A stretch of DNA of 64,000 nt, from NCBI RefSeq assembly GCF_900747795.2, contig NC_041402.2, positions 180,054,875 to 180,118,874 of the forward strand. The letters run 5' to 3'. This DNA comes from Erpetoichthys calabaricus. Taxonomy: Eukaryota > Chordata > Cladistia > Polypteriformes > Polypteridae. Position 1 is the first letter of the stretch, and every line of letters begins with the position of its first letter. Below the pieces are notes generated by a model, which saw only the letters and a program-made list of their open reading frames with translations, did no database searches and was not told the DNA's origin. Of the stretch, positions 20,719 to 33,200 are shown one piece after another. Both the position numbers and the translations under genes were made by a program.

Positions 20719-20805
20719 GGTTAGTTGGCCATTTAAAACTGGCGCTGTGTCAGCGTGAGTGCGATGGGCTCCTGCACAGTCCTTTCTGGGTTCCTGTCTT
20801 GTATC

Positions 20806-21187
20806 CAGGGCCGGATTTATATGAAAAGAGGCCCTAGGCTATTCCACTTATGAGGCCCTTTCACCTTCCATTTTTAAGTTTGTAAATTACATGAGAGATA
20901 ATAAAATACATCATTACTGTGATATATATCAATATGTTAAATGAAACATGTTGTGATTGGTACTAACCTGTGTGGAAAATTAACGCGTTGATCTTAACCA
21001 ATACATTTTTATGTTTGTTTATTAGTCATATGCGTAGAATTTCTCCTTATTTTCGGTTCAGTGTTTTAGTGTTCACTGTTTTTAGAATAGTGTAATTTTA
21101 ATTTTGCTAACAATTTGAATGTAGGCCCCTCTTGATCTTGAGGCCCTAGGCTGAAGCCTAGTTAGCCTATAGGAAAATCCGGCCCTG
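20806..21187. mobile_element. hAT MITE with perfect 8-bp duplication
   Basis: The ends CAGGGCCGGATTT and AAATCCGGCCCTG are inverted repeats with subterminal AGGCCCTAGGCT in both arms. The duplication CTTGTATC lies at 20798-20805 and 21188-21195. It is 382 bp, non-coding and AT-rich inside. Confidence 0.9.
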
Positions 21188-21195
21188 CTTGTATC

Positions 21196-21596
21196 TGATG
21201 CTGCTGGGATGTGATTTGGCTTCTTGTAACCACAAACTGTTTTAAATGGGTATAACAGGGCTTCTGTTGTATTATAGTAATCAGCTATAATACATTTAGT
21301 TTTCTTTAAATAATGTCCATGCCCTTACAACTTTCCATAACTCATGCCTATACTAAAGTAATGCTTGATTTTTTTTTATCAATGTTTTAGGCAACGTCAA
21401 ATTGACAGGATATGTCAAGAAAGGGACATAGCATACCAAGTAACTCAACTCACCCACTGAAGTTCCAAGGCTAAAATAAATTGAAAAATCGCGTCACTTT
21501 CGTCTGTTTAATTGCCGTAGTTGTAGTACTGTCACGTGCAAATACTACTGGGCATTTATTATCTAAATGAGCATTTAAAGAGCGCATAAAAACTTC
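21196..21596. other. Spacer upstream of MPZL3
   Basis: No gene or repeat recognised. Confidence 0.35.
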
Positions 21597-22006
21597 CTGA
21601 AGTGAGAAAATATAGCAGCTGCCGGGCAGAGTGCCCGAAATCGTCTGACATGACGTCACGTACAGGAACGCCCTGTTTTGCCGGTTTGGCTGGAATGCGC
21701 GTGTTCGGGACAGGAGGCGGGGACGCGCTGCCGAATGATTTTTTTTTTATTTTGTGCTCTTCGCCGGTAGGTCATGGTTTGGAATGTGTTCCGACTGTAG
21801 CATTAACTCCACCCACCCCTCTAGGCCCCGTCAATGTATCTTAATTAGTCGTGTTCGCGGCATCCAAGTTCTGAGCTCATTATTTCCCTGCGCCATCCCG
21901 CTTGTCGAGTGCGCGCGGGGCCGTACCCGAGGCGCACTTCCGGCTGCACCTGCGAGCAGGTGAGCTCTGCAAAATGGAGTCGTGAGCGAGTTTCGATGGC
22001 CTCGAA
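21597..22006 (+). promoter_or_regulatory. MPZL3: Likely MPZL3 promoter and 5' UTR with uORFs
   Basis: A CpG-rich block with a perfect CRE palindrome TGACGTCA (21651-21658). Two upstream ORFs precede the start: ATGGAGTCGTGA (21974-21985) and ATGGCCTCGAAATGA (21996-22010). The second one's stop overlaps the MPZL3 start as ATGA. This layout suggests translation control by reinitiation, if transcription begins upstream of them. Confidence 0.55.
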
Positions 22007-22049
22007 ATGAGACGCATTTTGTACCTGACTTTGTTGTTGGGGAGTTTCG
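22007..22049 (+). CDS. MPZL3: MPZL3 exon 1 (signal peptide)
   Basis: MRRILYLTLLLGSF plus one base, ending at TTTCG|GTGAGT in phase 1. This start is chosen because it gives a hydrophobic leader that runs in frame into ALPGCHA|ITIDTD of exon 2. Confidence 0.85.
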
Positions 22050-24174
22050 GTGAGTGGAAGGATTAGTCCCCGAGGTGGGGTGGTCGTGGTTCGGGATTTT
22101 ACTTTTCTGGGAGGTTAACTTGTACCTTGTTGTATGTTTTTTTTTAATGTGGGTGTTCTTTCGGTCGCTGTTTTCCTGGGAATGTTTCGGAGCTGAAACA
22201 GCTTATTTTTGCAAAACCACTCGCACCTTTTAAAGCAGTATTGAAGTACGATCCTGTAAAATGACAGGAAATTAACAACTTCCAGGAATAAAACTGAGCG
22301 TTCAAACTGTCGGTGTTTCTTTGCTCCACCACCAAGTTTCACGGCACGCACAGCCGAAGTTTTTATTTAGTTTGTCCGATTAATTCAGTTCATTTGTTAT
22401 GATAAGATAACATGCAGATTCCAACTTAACATCCTACAAACTAATGATAAAACATATTAAAATATTACACACCCAACATAAATACATGCCTTATGTTCTC
22501 ATAACTCCAGATGAGACGGTGGGACAGCTTAGCTAATTCGCTAAACAAACGAGCTCCCGTATCCCAAAAATCCTGTTTTTTTTTCCTTTTCCAACTAGAA
22601 AACGACTAAAATAATAAGTAAAAAGCGACAGGGACAAATCCAAAAATGACAGGCTGAGCTGAGTCCGTGTAAAATGTGAATTTGACTTAACTTTTTAAGT
22701 GTTATTTTTGACAGCGATCTTCCGCCATACTTTGGGCTGCCCAGGAAGCGGCCAGGCGTGCGTCTCCGTTAATTTAATTTAATTTTTTTTTTTTACTAGT
22801 TGGAGCTCACAAATCAAATCAGATGCATTTGCAGGCGACAGATTAGTGGCATCAGTTAATCTCTTAAAGCAGGAATGGGCAGTCCTGGTCATCGAGGCTC
22901 TTAAGTGTTTGTATTCCAGCAAATTTCATCATTAGATACCAATTGCTTTGCTTTATGGAGTGTGATATTTAATTAGATATTCTGCTTCCAGAAATCGTTA
23001 GCATTCTGCTGTGTATGAAATGATCTAAATGGAGCCGAACCCTTACCTACCCCCAATATTTCATGAAATACATAGACATAATGGACAGCACTCACTGAGG
23101 CTGAAATATTGCTAGTTCAGGAAATTGTTTTCTCTTTTCTGGTTTGTGATTTTCACGCCGGTGATGCGGTGGGTTGCACTGCTGCTTCACAACAAGGGGG
23201 CTGGAGCTCGTGTTCTGGGTCCTGCCTGCATGGACATTACATGTTGTCACCGTGATAGGTTTCCTCCTGCAGTCCAAATACATGCAGGTTAGGTGGACTC
23301 GTGATGCTAAATTGACTCGTATTTGTGTGTTTTTTGCCTTGTGATGGATTGGCGTCCTGTCCACGGATTGTTCCTGCCTTGCACCCTGTGCTTGCTGGGC
23401 CAGGCTCCAGCTTCCCTGCATGAAGTGGATTTAAAAGATGGATGGATTTCTAGCTGATTGCCTTCCAGTGAATGGCAGGGTGACCTAGTGCTTAAGGCCT
23501 GGAACTTGGAACACTGAGGTTGTGGTTTCACATACTGCTATCTAACTTAACTTTCTGAAAAGTAATGTCACCCTATGGACATACTGTAGGGGGATTTTTC
23601 CTTTGAATTGCAAAAGCCATCCATTCAAGATGAAGAGCCCCCTCAAGACTGCTCCAGTGATCACACACAAAATAATGGCCATTGTTCCATTAGCACGTGT
23701 GAAGATGATACCCTGCTGATAGGACTTGTATCTGGTGGGGTGAGAGCCACTCCGTCTGTCTGTTTAGTTAAGTGTTACAGGAATTGTCATCGTTTGATGA
23801 ATTATGGTAAAGAAATGGTGTTTGATCTTCATATTTTCTGTTCATTCTTTGAATGAGGATGTGCAGGTAGTGAGCCATATTCATAGCAACAAAGGTCAGT
23901 GATATGGTTTGCATATTTGTAGATAGTAATCCACAAAGGGAGAAAATGAATCGCATTTCTTAATAGTTTTTTTTTATTCCAAAGCTTTTGACAAACTACC
24001 AGGTCATCAGAGGAATAGGATTAGACAAACGGGAATCAAAGGCAATACATAGCAGAAGTGTGTGTGTGTCTGATTCACAACCTGATTATTTGGGTGGTTA
24101 CCTACCAGGTAACACTAGTGGTTGGTTGGCCAGTCAGCAAACCTCTGCCACATCCTCTTAGTTGCTAGAAGCAG

Positions 24175-24212
<38 letters not shown>

Positions 24213-27200
24213 CACACACACACACACACTCACTCACTCTTTGTGTCTCTCTCTCTGGCCACTTTATTAGGTACACCTGTTCAACTACTTGTTAACGCAA
24301 ACATCTAATCCGCTAATTACATGCATTTTGGCCTGTAGACATTGTCAACACAACCTGCTGAAGTTCAAACAGCATCAGAATGGGGAAGACAGGAGAGTGT
24401 AGTGACGTTGAACGTGGCCTGGTTGTTGGTGCCAGACAGGCTGCTCTGAGTATTTCAGAAACTGCTGATCTACTGGGATTTACACACACAACCATCTCTA
24501 GGGTTTACAGAGAGTGGGCCAAAAACAGGAAAATATGCAGTGAGTGGCAGCTGTCTGTGTGAAAATGCCTTGTTGATGGCAGAGGGCAGAGGAGAATGGC
24601 CAGACTGGTCTGAGCTGATAGAAAGGCAACAGTAACTCAAATAAGCATTCATTACAACTGAAGGGCATCTCGGAACACACAACATGTTGAACTTTGAAGC
24701 AGATGGGCTACAGCAGAAGGAGACCACACCGCGTACCTCTCCTGTCATCTAAGAACAGGCAACTGAGGCTACAATTCACACGGGCTCACCTAATTTGGAC
24801 AACAGAAGACTGGAAAACGTTGCCTGGTCTGACGAGTATTGGGTTCTTTTGCGTCATTCAGATAGTAGAGTCAGAATTTGGCATTAACAACATGAAAGCA
24901 TGGATCCATCCTGCCTTGTATCTACTGTTCAGGCTGCCGGTGGTGGTGTAATGGTGTGGGGGATATTTTCTTGGCACACTTTGGGCCCTTTAGTACCAAC
25001 TGAGCATCGTTTAAATGCCATGGCTTACCTCAGTATTGTTGCTAACCACGTCCATCCTTTATGACCGCAGTGTACTCATCTTCTGATGGCCACTTCCATC
25101 ACTATTACAAGGCAGGTCACAAAGCTCAAATCATCTAAAACTGGTCTCTTGAACATGACAATGAGTTCACTGCACTCAAATGGCCTCCACAGTCACCAGA
25201 TCTCAATCCAGTAGAGCACCTTTGGGATGTGGTGGAACGGGAGATTTGCATCATGAATGTGCAGCCGACAAAACATCACACAGTTGCTGAAGATATCATG
25301 TCGATATGGACTAAAATTCCTGAGGAATGTTTCCAGCTTCTTGTTGAGTCAACGCCATGAAGAATTATGGCAGTTCTGAAGGTAAAAGGCAGTCCAACCA
25401 GGTGCTAGCAAGTTGTACCTAATAAAATGGCCTGTGTGTGTATGTATGTATATACACACACACATCCACTGTAGCAAAAAGAACAGAAGGCAGCTTACAA
25501 AGCCCCTTAAATGTACATTATTACACTTTCTAGATTTGATAAATAGTAAAGAAACAGCTTGGCGTTTCCATTGTCTTGCACGAACACATCCCTGTATCTT
25601 CCATTGTGGTGCTCTGTGTTGGTGGCAAATCCATCTTGTTTTTGAAAACCGGGCAGATCAAGATATTGCAACACTTGGTGATGTTTGTTTATGATGATTC
25701 CAGTCTTGGAATGTGGAACTCCAGGCTTTCTCTTCTTTTTTTTGTGTCACCATCTCCAGTTGATTCTCAAGGCCAATGGGGTCCCAATTTCTGATCCACT
25801 CTCTTGCCATTAACTTTTCAGTGTTGGGAGATAAACTCCTAAACCAGTGGTATCCTTATATGCGACTTTATGTGCCACGCCTGCTAGATGGCTATCGTTA
25901 CATTGAAATTTGCAACGTGGCTTCACTTTACCCTACTCGTCTTTTGGAAAGTGAACATCTCAACATCCTTTTTTTAAAAAACCCAATTTAGCAGCTTGAG
26001 CATTTTAATTGGTATTGCTTAAAGCAGCGAGCTCCATGCTGTGCATCACTTCGAGCAGATTGTGATACTTCAAACTTGGATTTATTTCTTAAAATTTTCA
26101 AGACCTTTATTGCTGAGCTTAACTAAAATAACAAATATAATAAACACATTTACCAATGCATAAATGTTTCCTGATGTATGTTACAAATTACACTAACCTG
26201 ACAAACTTTCCTTAGGTTACAGAACTGCTGCTCCGAGTTCTGCTCTACCACAGTAATAACTTTAGCCCCGCCTCCTTTAGAGTTAAAGGAAGACTCCACC
26301 CACAACTGAGATATCCATATATGTTACTTACCTCATGTGATTTGTAGTGGTGGTTGAGAAAAGCTTTTAATCTCTAATGTTTTCAGGCAGAACAGACACA
26401 ATCCCTCTAATGTAATAGGGGTCTCTGCTTGCTGACCAACGCTGGACAACCATAAACATTATCAGAAAATCTCATATTGCTCGAGTTACATAATCCACGT
26501 CAGGTCATCCAGTTGTATGCTATCCATGATCCAATCAAATGCATTTTTACTAAAATGTTGTTAAACTAGCTATGCTACCCAGCTAAGATGGGTTGAAAGC
26601 TGAAAAGTCAACATAGACCCCAGCGTTAACATTTGTGTCGATCCATCTATTGAAAAGTATTTTGTAATGCATGTACTGTAGTAATCAAAAGTATTACATT
26701 TGTCATTCCAACAGGTGGTGCATTTGTTGCATGCCATTTGGTATAGGATTTGTAAACTCGGTGCTAATGCTTGATGTGCCATCTGTTGGATAACAGAGAC
26801 ATAGCAACTGGGTGGATACAGCAGACACAGAGACGCTTGTCCTTTTATTAAGGCATGTAAATAACTTTCAGAAAATGCTTTTGTGAATGCAAATGGAATG
26901 TTTAGACACAAAGGAGCATTTAAATTGAAGACCCACCTTCCTCCTCATTCATTGGTCAGGAATTCAATCCAGTGACCTTTTTCTCATTGGCAAATATTGC
27001 CGTAAAGTGATATCAGCGAAAGCGTGCACTGAGAGTCTGGTACAACTAAAGATTAAAAAATGAAAGAAAAAGGAGTGAAAATGTATTCGGCAAGAGAATG
27101 TGGTGCATGTCTGAGATGCTTCAGAAAGCTGAAGGTCAATTCACCAAACGATTGAGAAGCATTCGACCGCAGAGCTGTACGTCACTGCAGTTTGTATGCA

Positions 27201-30200
27201 TCACCGCGGTTTCTTGGCAAAAGTCAATGAATATAATGAGCAGCGGTTTCAGGGTGGAAGTGCCGTTGCCTCATGTCTATGCTTGATGCTCTCCACTCAA
27301 AGTCCTAACCTTAAACTACTCTAATCATACTTCCGCCAAGAAACTGCAATCAAAAACCGTGGTGATGTATGGCTCTGAGGCTCTAAAGTTTTGATATTAA
27401 GGAAATGATCCGGAAGCACTGCAGTTGTGCCTCACTCCCTATGAATGAACATGCAATGGTGGGAGTTGGGCCTACAGTTCAGATGCTGTTTTGTGTCTGA
27501 GTGAGTTCCAGTTTATTCAGAAGTGGTTTATTTAAAAACTTGAAGACCATGTCACGCATGTGTGTCGGATGACCTCCTCACAGGCTTGGTCGAGGTATGT
27601 AATACCCTGTCAGAACTAAAGGGGGCGCTGCCGCAACAGATTTCATCTCCTTCTTCACCATAGTGCTGAGAAGCCAAGGCACTTGACTCAACCCCTTCCG
27701 GTCCAGCTGTCACAAAACCCTGTGCGTCCTGGAAAGAGGCGTCATTACTGGCTAGAGTATCCCACTAGAATCGACGAGCCTTGTGCATTTTTTTTTCTGA
27801 CGATCCCGCTGAAGGGATAAACACTTGACATTTTGTTTTCTGTCTCCGTACAATAAATGGGACAGCCCGGATGAAGACTCAATTTCCTTGTAGTTTCCGA
27901 AATTGTCATCACTGTACCCAGCAACAGTGGAAAAATGGCAGATATTTTAAAATTATTCTATGTTTTGCCCTAAGTGTAGCTTTTAGTGCCTTTCCTCGAT
28001 ACTTGGAGTGTCGCTTAAAGAGAGGTTTGGACACACACATCTCTCAAGCACACTCCCATACAGCCTGCTTCTCAGACTCTGTCATTATTTTTGAGGCGCC
28101 TTTCTCACCTCCTGTCCGGTTTTATACTTCGTCTTTCGAATCGGGCTTTGTCTACATGCACCTCCAGTCCCCCTCGTGGGTCTGGCACTTGCACTTCCTT
28201 TTTTGTCGCATCGTCAAAACTAAACTGACCAATCCGATTGCTCCGAAGGGCTGGATACCCAGACCTTTAATGTTTTATTATATACAGTCAGGTCCATACA
28301 TATTTGGATTGTGACACTATTTACATAATTTTGGTTCTGTATGCCACCACAGTGGATTTGAAATAAAGCAGTCATTATGTGATTGAATTGTAGACTTCCA
28401 ACTTTAACTCTTTTAGGGCTAATTATTTTGTTTCCCTTTTGTCCCAGGGCTCAATATTTTCCCAAAAAGCACACAAAGCAATGGTTTCATACATAAATCA
28501 ACATAACATACTTATTTATGACAAATGTCACTCTGCTTTATGTTCCATAAGACCCTACAGTACGTAATTTCACATAATTATTACATACCTGCTTGTCTCA
28601 TCATTCATAAGCTGAAAGGTACTTTCTGGAAATAAACAGCTTAAAGTAGTCAAGTGGCTGGTTGTGCCCACTGGCACACCATGTCATTTGAAGTCCAGTT
28701 GCCAGCTTGCCTCCCACACATCTATGTCTGTGTAGAGCTCCCAGGGCGAATGATGTCATAGGCGCATCGGCTACTCAGCACTGCAGTCGGCTGGAGACCA
28801 ATCAGCTGATGCAGCTACCTGACTTTCGTTTTTGATTTCCAACTCATGTGCAGTATCTGTGTAGTCCTCTCAGGTGAATGTTGCCATAGGCACGTCAGCT
28901 ACATGATCAGCTGGGGACCAATCAGCTGATGCAGCTACTTGACTTTCGTTTTTGCATCAGAATCAGATTTCAATAAGTCAGAGTCTGTTAACGCAATAAA
29001 TAAATTAATAATACGCATGGAGTATTTTGCTTTGCGCATTCACTTTGCTGTCCTGTCCAAAGTCAATGCCATTCTAAACGTCATTTACTCTATGCTACTC
29101 ATGCACAGGCAGGGATTCAACTTCAAGTCAATGAGTATAACAGTCCTTCTAGCAAAGAGAGTCTACTTATAATGTAATGATGATGTATTGATGTTTGCAG
29201 GTTTTATTCACCTTCTGCCCCTGAATGTTTAGTCGACATCCGCCCTCAACTCCTTGTGTCGACAAAAAGTCGACATCCACCCTAAAAGAGTTCATTCAAG
29301 GGATCTTTTTAAAAATAGCATTTGAGCCATTTAGGAATGACAGCGATTTTTATAGATGGTTCCACCCATTTCCAGGGGCACATAAGTATTTGGACATTTG
29401 ACTGACCAGTTGTCCCATAGCCAGGTTTGAGCAGGCCCCTCGTTATTTCATGAACTACTAAGCAGGTAGAAGGTCTGGAGTTGAATTTGTATTTGGAATC
29501 TGACACTGTGAACTCTCAATATTAAGTCCAAAGAGCTGGCCATGTAAGTAAAAACAGTCAGAGAAAACAAAACAAACACTTTAGAAAGATGGCAAAAACA
29601 CCAGGAGTGGTCAACTCAACTTCTTAAAGAGGATGAACACACTGGTGAGCTCAACAACACCAGAAGGGCTGGACAACAACAGAAGACAACTGTGCTGGAT
29701 GATCACAGAATCCTGTCCTTGGTGAAGAACCACCCCCTCATGGCCTTCTGCCAAATCGAGACCACCCTCCAGGAGGCAGACATGTCATCACCAAAGTCTA
29801 CAATCAAGAGAAGACTTCATGAAGGTAAAGACAAAGGGTTTACTACGAGGAGCAAACCACTGGTGAGCCTCAAGCGTAGGACAGATTACTTTGACAGAAA
29901 ACATTACTTAAAAGCCTGTCCAGTTCTGGGACAGTTCTCTTTGGACAAATGAAACTAAGATCACTGTGTACCAGAATGATGGAAAGAGAAGAGTATGGAG
30001 AAGAGAAGGAAGGGCTCATGATCTGATGAATACCACATCCTCTGTGAAACATGGTGGAGGCCGTGTTACGGCCTGACCACGCATGGCTTCCAATGGAAGT
30101 CGCTCACTGGTGTTTATTGATGATATGACTGCTGGCAGAAGTAGTAGGATGAATTCTGAAGTGTCCAGGACTGCACTGTCTGTCCGATTGAGACAAATGC

Positions 30201-33200
30201 TGCAGAACTGACAGACGCCACATCACAGTACCAACGGACAATGAGAGTAAATGTACTGTGACAGCAAACCGAGGGCTTCTAAAGACAAAGAAGTGGAATA
30301 TTCTTCAATGGCAATCAACTGACGTCAACCCCACTGGATGTGTGTGTCACATGATGAAGACAAAACTGATGGCAGAAAGTCCAACGAACAAGCAGTGCCT
30401 GAAGACGACCTCAGTAAAGGCCTGGCAAAGCATCAGTTGGGTGGAAATGCAACACTTGGAGACTTCGGACTTCTGCAAAGGATTTACGGCCAAATATCGG
30501 GAATGACAGTTATATTCATGATTATGTGAGTTTGTCCAAATACCTTTTGAGCCCCTGATTAAGGGGGGTTGGGGGGGTATGTATACAAATGTCCGTCTTT
30601 TCTAAACGGCTCATATGTTTTTGGTGAACCCCTTCAAAATTCCCCTCAAATTCCCTGTGGTGGTGCACTGAGCCAGAATGATGAGAATTGCATCACTGTC
30701 CAAATACTTATAGACCTGACTCTAGCAGGTATTTTTATAAAAGTGCATGTTTTGGAATGTTGTGAGCGTACGACTAGATGACTTGATGATTTTTTATGGA
30801 CATTTTTGACATGATTTGCTGTTGTCCAGTGTTTGTTCACCATAGAGGCTGATTATTATATCAGAAATTCTGTTTTGTCCATTCTGAAAAACAACACAAG
30901 CTTAGAATTTTTTCTTGGCCATCACTACAAGCTACACAGAGTAAGTTAACATATAAAAAAAAAAAAAAAAAATAATAATTTTTAAGTGGAGTGTTCCTTT
31001 AAAGCTTGATGCAGGTTAGCATAATGGAACACAAATCAATTTAAAGGAATAACAAATCAATCAAAAATTACTTAATGTTCATATGGTTATTAGCCTCCTA
31101 TTACTGCTTAGCAAACTGTACTTTCATATTCATTATGCATAGTTGTATACAATATAACCATTAGAGGTTACATTACAGTAAGGCTCTGGTATTGCCTCTC
31201 GCTTATCCCTTGCAAACCCGGCGACTGCTGTTCCCATTTGTCCCTGGCGCATCTCTTCACATGTTTTGTTATCATCCCTGTCCCTAAACTGCTTGTCTTC
31301 CATTTTGTCTGTTGATGTTCGTCTTCTGCCCAACTGTTCTTACCTTTTCTATTTTTTCCTTCATTTAATTTGCTGTTAAATTACTCCTAAATGCTCGCTG
31401 GATAATCCCCTGATTCTTTGTTTTTCTCTCTCTCTCTGTACATTTCTGGGAATCTTCTTTTGTGTTTTTGTTGTGATCAATGTCTTATTAAATTAAATGC
31501 AGCACATGCCTATAAAAAGCACTCTGTCAAAAACGCCCCCAATGGCAAGTCCCCGTGCATTTGATGACATTCGTCTGCAATGCAGTTTTGAATTTCTGTA
31601 AGCCGGCTCTGCGTCTGTTTTCAAAGTTACCGTCCTGGTTTGGGGTTGGCTGCAGTCACTCGTACTGTGCCAATGCAGATGGCATTTGATCTCAGGCTCT
31701 GTAAGAAAGTGGCACTAAGCACCGCACCACTGTGCTACCACTTGCTATTAAATAGCATGATCTGATTGTCCAAGCTTGTTTACATTTTTAAATTAATCCT
31801 TTTTTGCATTTTTAGCAAGTCTTTTCCATTTTGTTTTCCAAATTTCTCCCATATGGCTCTGTCTGTCTGAATCTAAACAGGTCGTCTTCATAACATGCAA
31901 TCTGTAATGTACTGAAAGTCCCGTAATGCAACTTTCTGAAGCCCACCTTATTGTCTTGGGGACCAGAGGGCCACCAGTCCAATGCACTGCCCACTGACGC
32001 ACCCACACCCCTAATCAAGCTTTAACTGCATGCCTTTGGGCATATGTGGGGACGTGAGGACAACCCATGGGGGCGCGGACAGATATTTCCACACAGCAGG
32101 TGCAATATTTGAACCCTTCACTGTAGATCGGTGAGCATTAACCTCCTTAGCATTGCATTTTATTCCAAATAAACAAGTAAAAAGTTTTTTTGGCATGAAG
32201 ATTACATTTTTTTATTAGATCTCAAAAGTATAATGATACATATAATAGTAATGATGAATAAAATAATATGAAATGAACAATAATAACATAAATAATAGTA
32301 AATGTTGATGTGTGGAAGTGTCTGTCTGTCCGGCCTGGAAGTGCGAGGCTACAGTATGAAGCTCAAAGAAAGCGACTCTGTCGCCAAAGTGCACACGTCC
32401 TAACCAACGCAATCTCACCTCTCTGACTTTGTCTCCCAACCATCCAACTTGATCACTTTGCTCCACACCACTCTTCTTTATAATGTCACATATTTTGCAT
32501 AAAGGACACAGTTCCTATTGTGCGGTGGCAACCACAAAACACAACAGTGGCTCAGCGCCTACATAGCCCAGGAACTAATTTGTTCCTGAAAACAAACTTC
32601 CTGTGGTGGGATAGCTCCTGTAGGCCCAGTTTCCCCGCAGTTTAACTCTTTCAGGGCTGATGTTGACTTTTGTCGAAATTCAGGGGTAGAGGACGGTAAT
32701 GAGCTGTAAACTGCGACAAAATTCGCCCTTACATTTTAGTTCAACTCTCTTTGCTTGAAGGAAAGTTATGTAGCTTTGTTGATTTGACCTTGATTCCCTG
32801 CGTGAGTAGTGAAGAGCAAACAGCCTCTGAAATGGCATCAACATCTGGCGAGACTAAATCAAATGTCCAAAGCAAAATACCCCATGGACGTTTTAAGTAT
32901 TATTGTTGAATCGGACTCTGACTTTGATGCAAGTGATCTGGAGATGGATATCGAAAACGAAAGTAAGGTACCAGCATCAGCCTATCGGTCAACTGCTGAT
33001 CGTGATGCTGAACACGTTCGTGTAGCTGATACACTTACAGCAGTGTTCGCCTAGGAAGACCACCACTTATGACGACAAGAGGTACAAACCATATTATGTC
33101 TCACTGCCAGACATGCCGAACAGGCACTAACAGCAGCAACAGCACGCAGCAACAGACGATTTATGTTGATCTGTGTGACATCAGTGCATTGTGTGCTTTT

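Larger units (their letters stand above)
28285..30722 (+). mobile_element. Tc1-like transposon, TA flanked
   Basis: The left end CAGTCAGGTCCATACATATT pairs with CAAATACTTATAGACCTGAC at the right. TA lies at 28283-28284 and 30723-30724. The + strand transposase remnant spans about 29590-30500. A piggyBac-type element (28408-29290) sits in the left subterminal repeat. Confidence 0.85.
26283..31002. mobile_element. TTAA-flanked element with long inverted repeats
   Basis: The left end is TTAA AGGAAGACTCCACCC (26283) and the right end GGAGTGTTCC TTTAA (to 31002). The inverted similarity runs inward for about 200 bp: left GTAGTGGTGGTTGAGAAAAG and GCTGGACAACCATAAA, right complement GTAGTGATGGCCAAGAAAAA and CACTGGACAACAGC. 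The termini resemble fish repeats beginning 'aaaggaatactccaccc'. Removing the nested Tc1 (28285-30722) leaves about 2.3 kb. No transposase was recognised. It may be a piggyBac or Kolobok type, since both use TTAA. Confidence 0.5.

Noticed and set aside
27180-27370. Imperfect inverted repeat (GCATCACCGCGG / AACCGTGGTGATG)
   Set aside because: Short and isolated, with no target duplication. Too weak to list as an element.
27871-28314. 147-aa ORF as a gene
   Set aside because: It has no leader, domain or splice context and runs into the Tc1 end at 28285.
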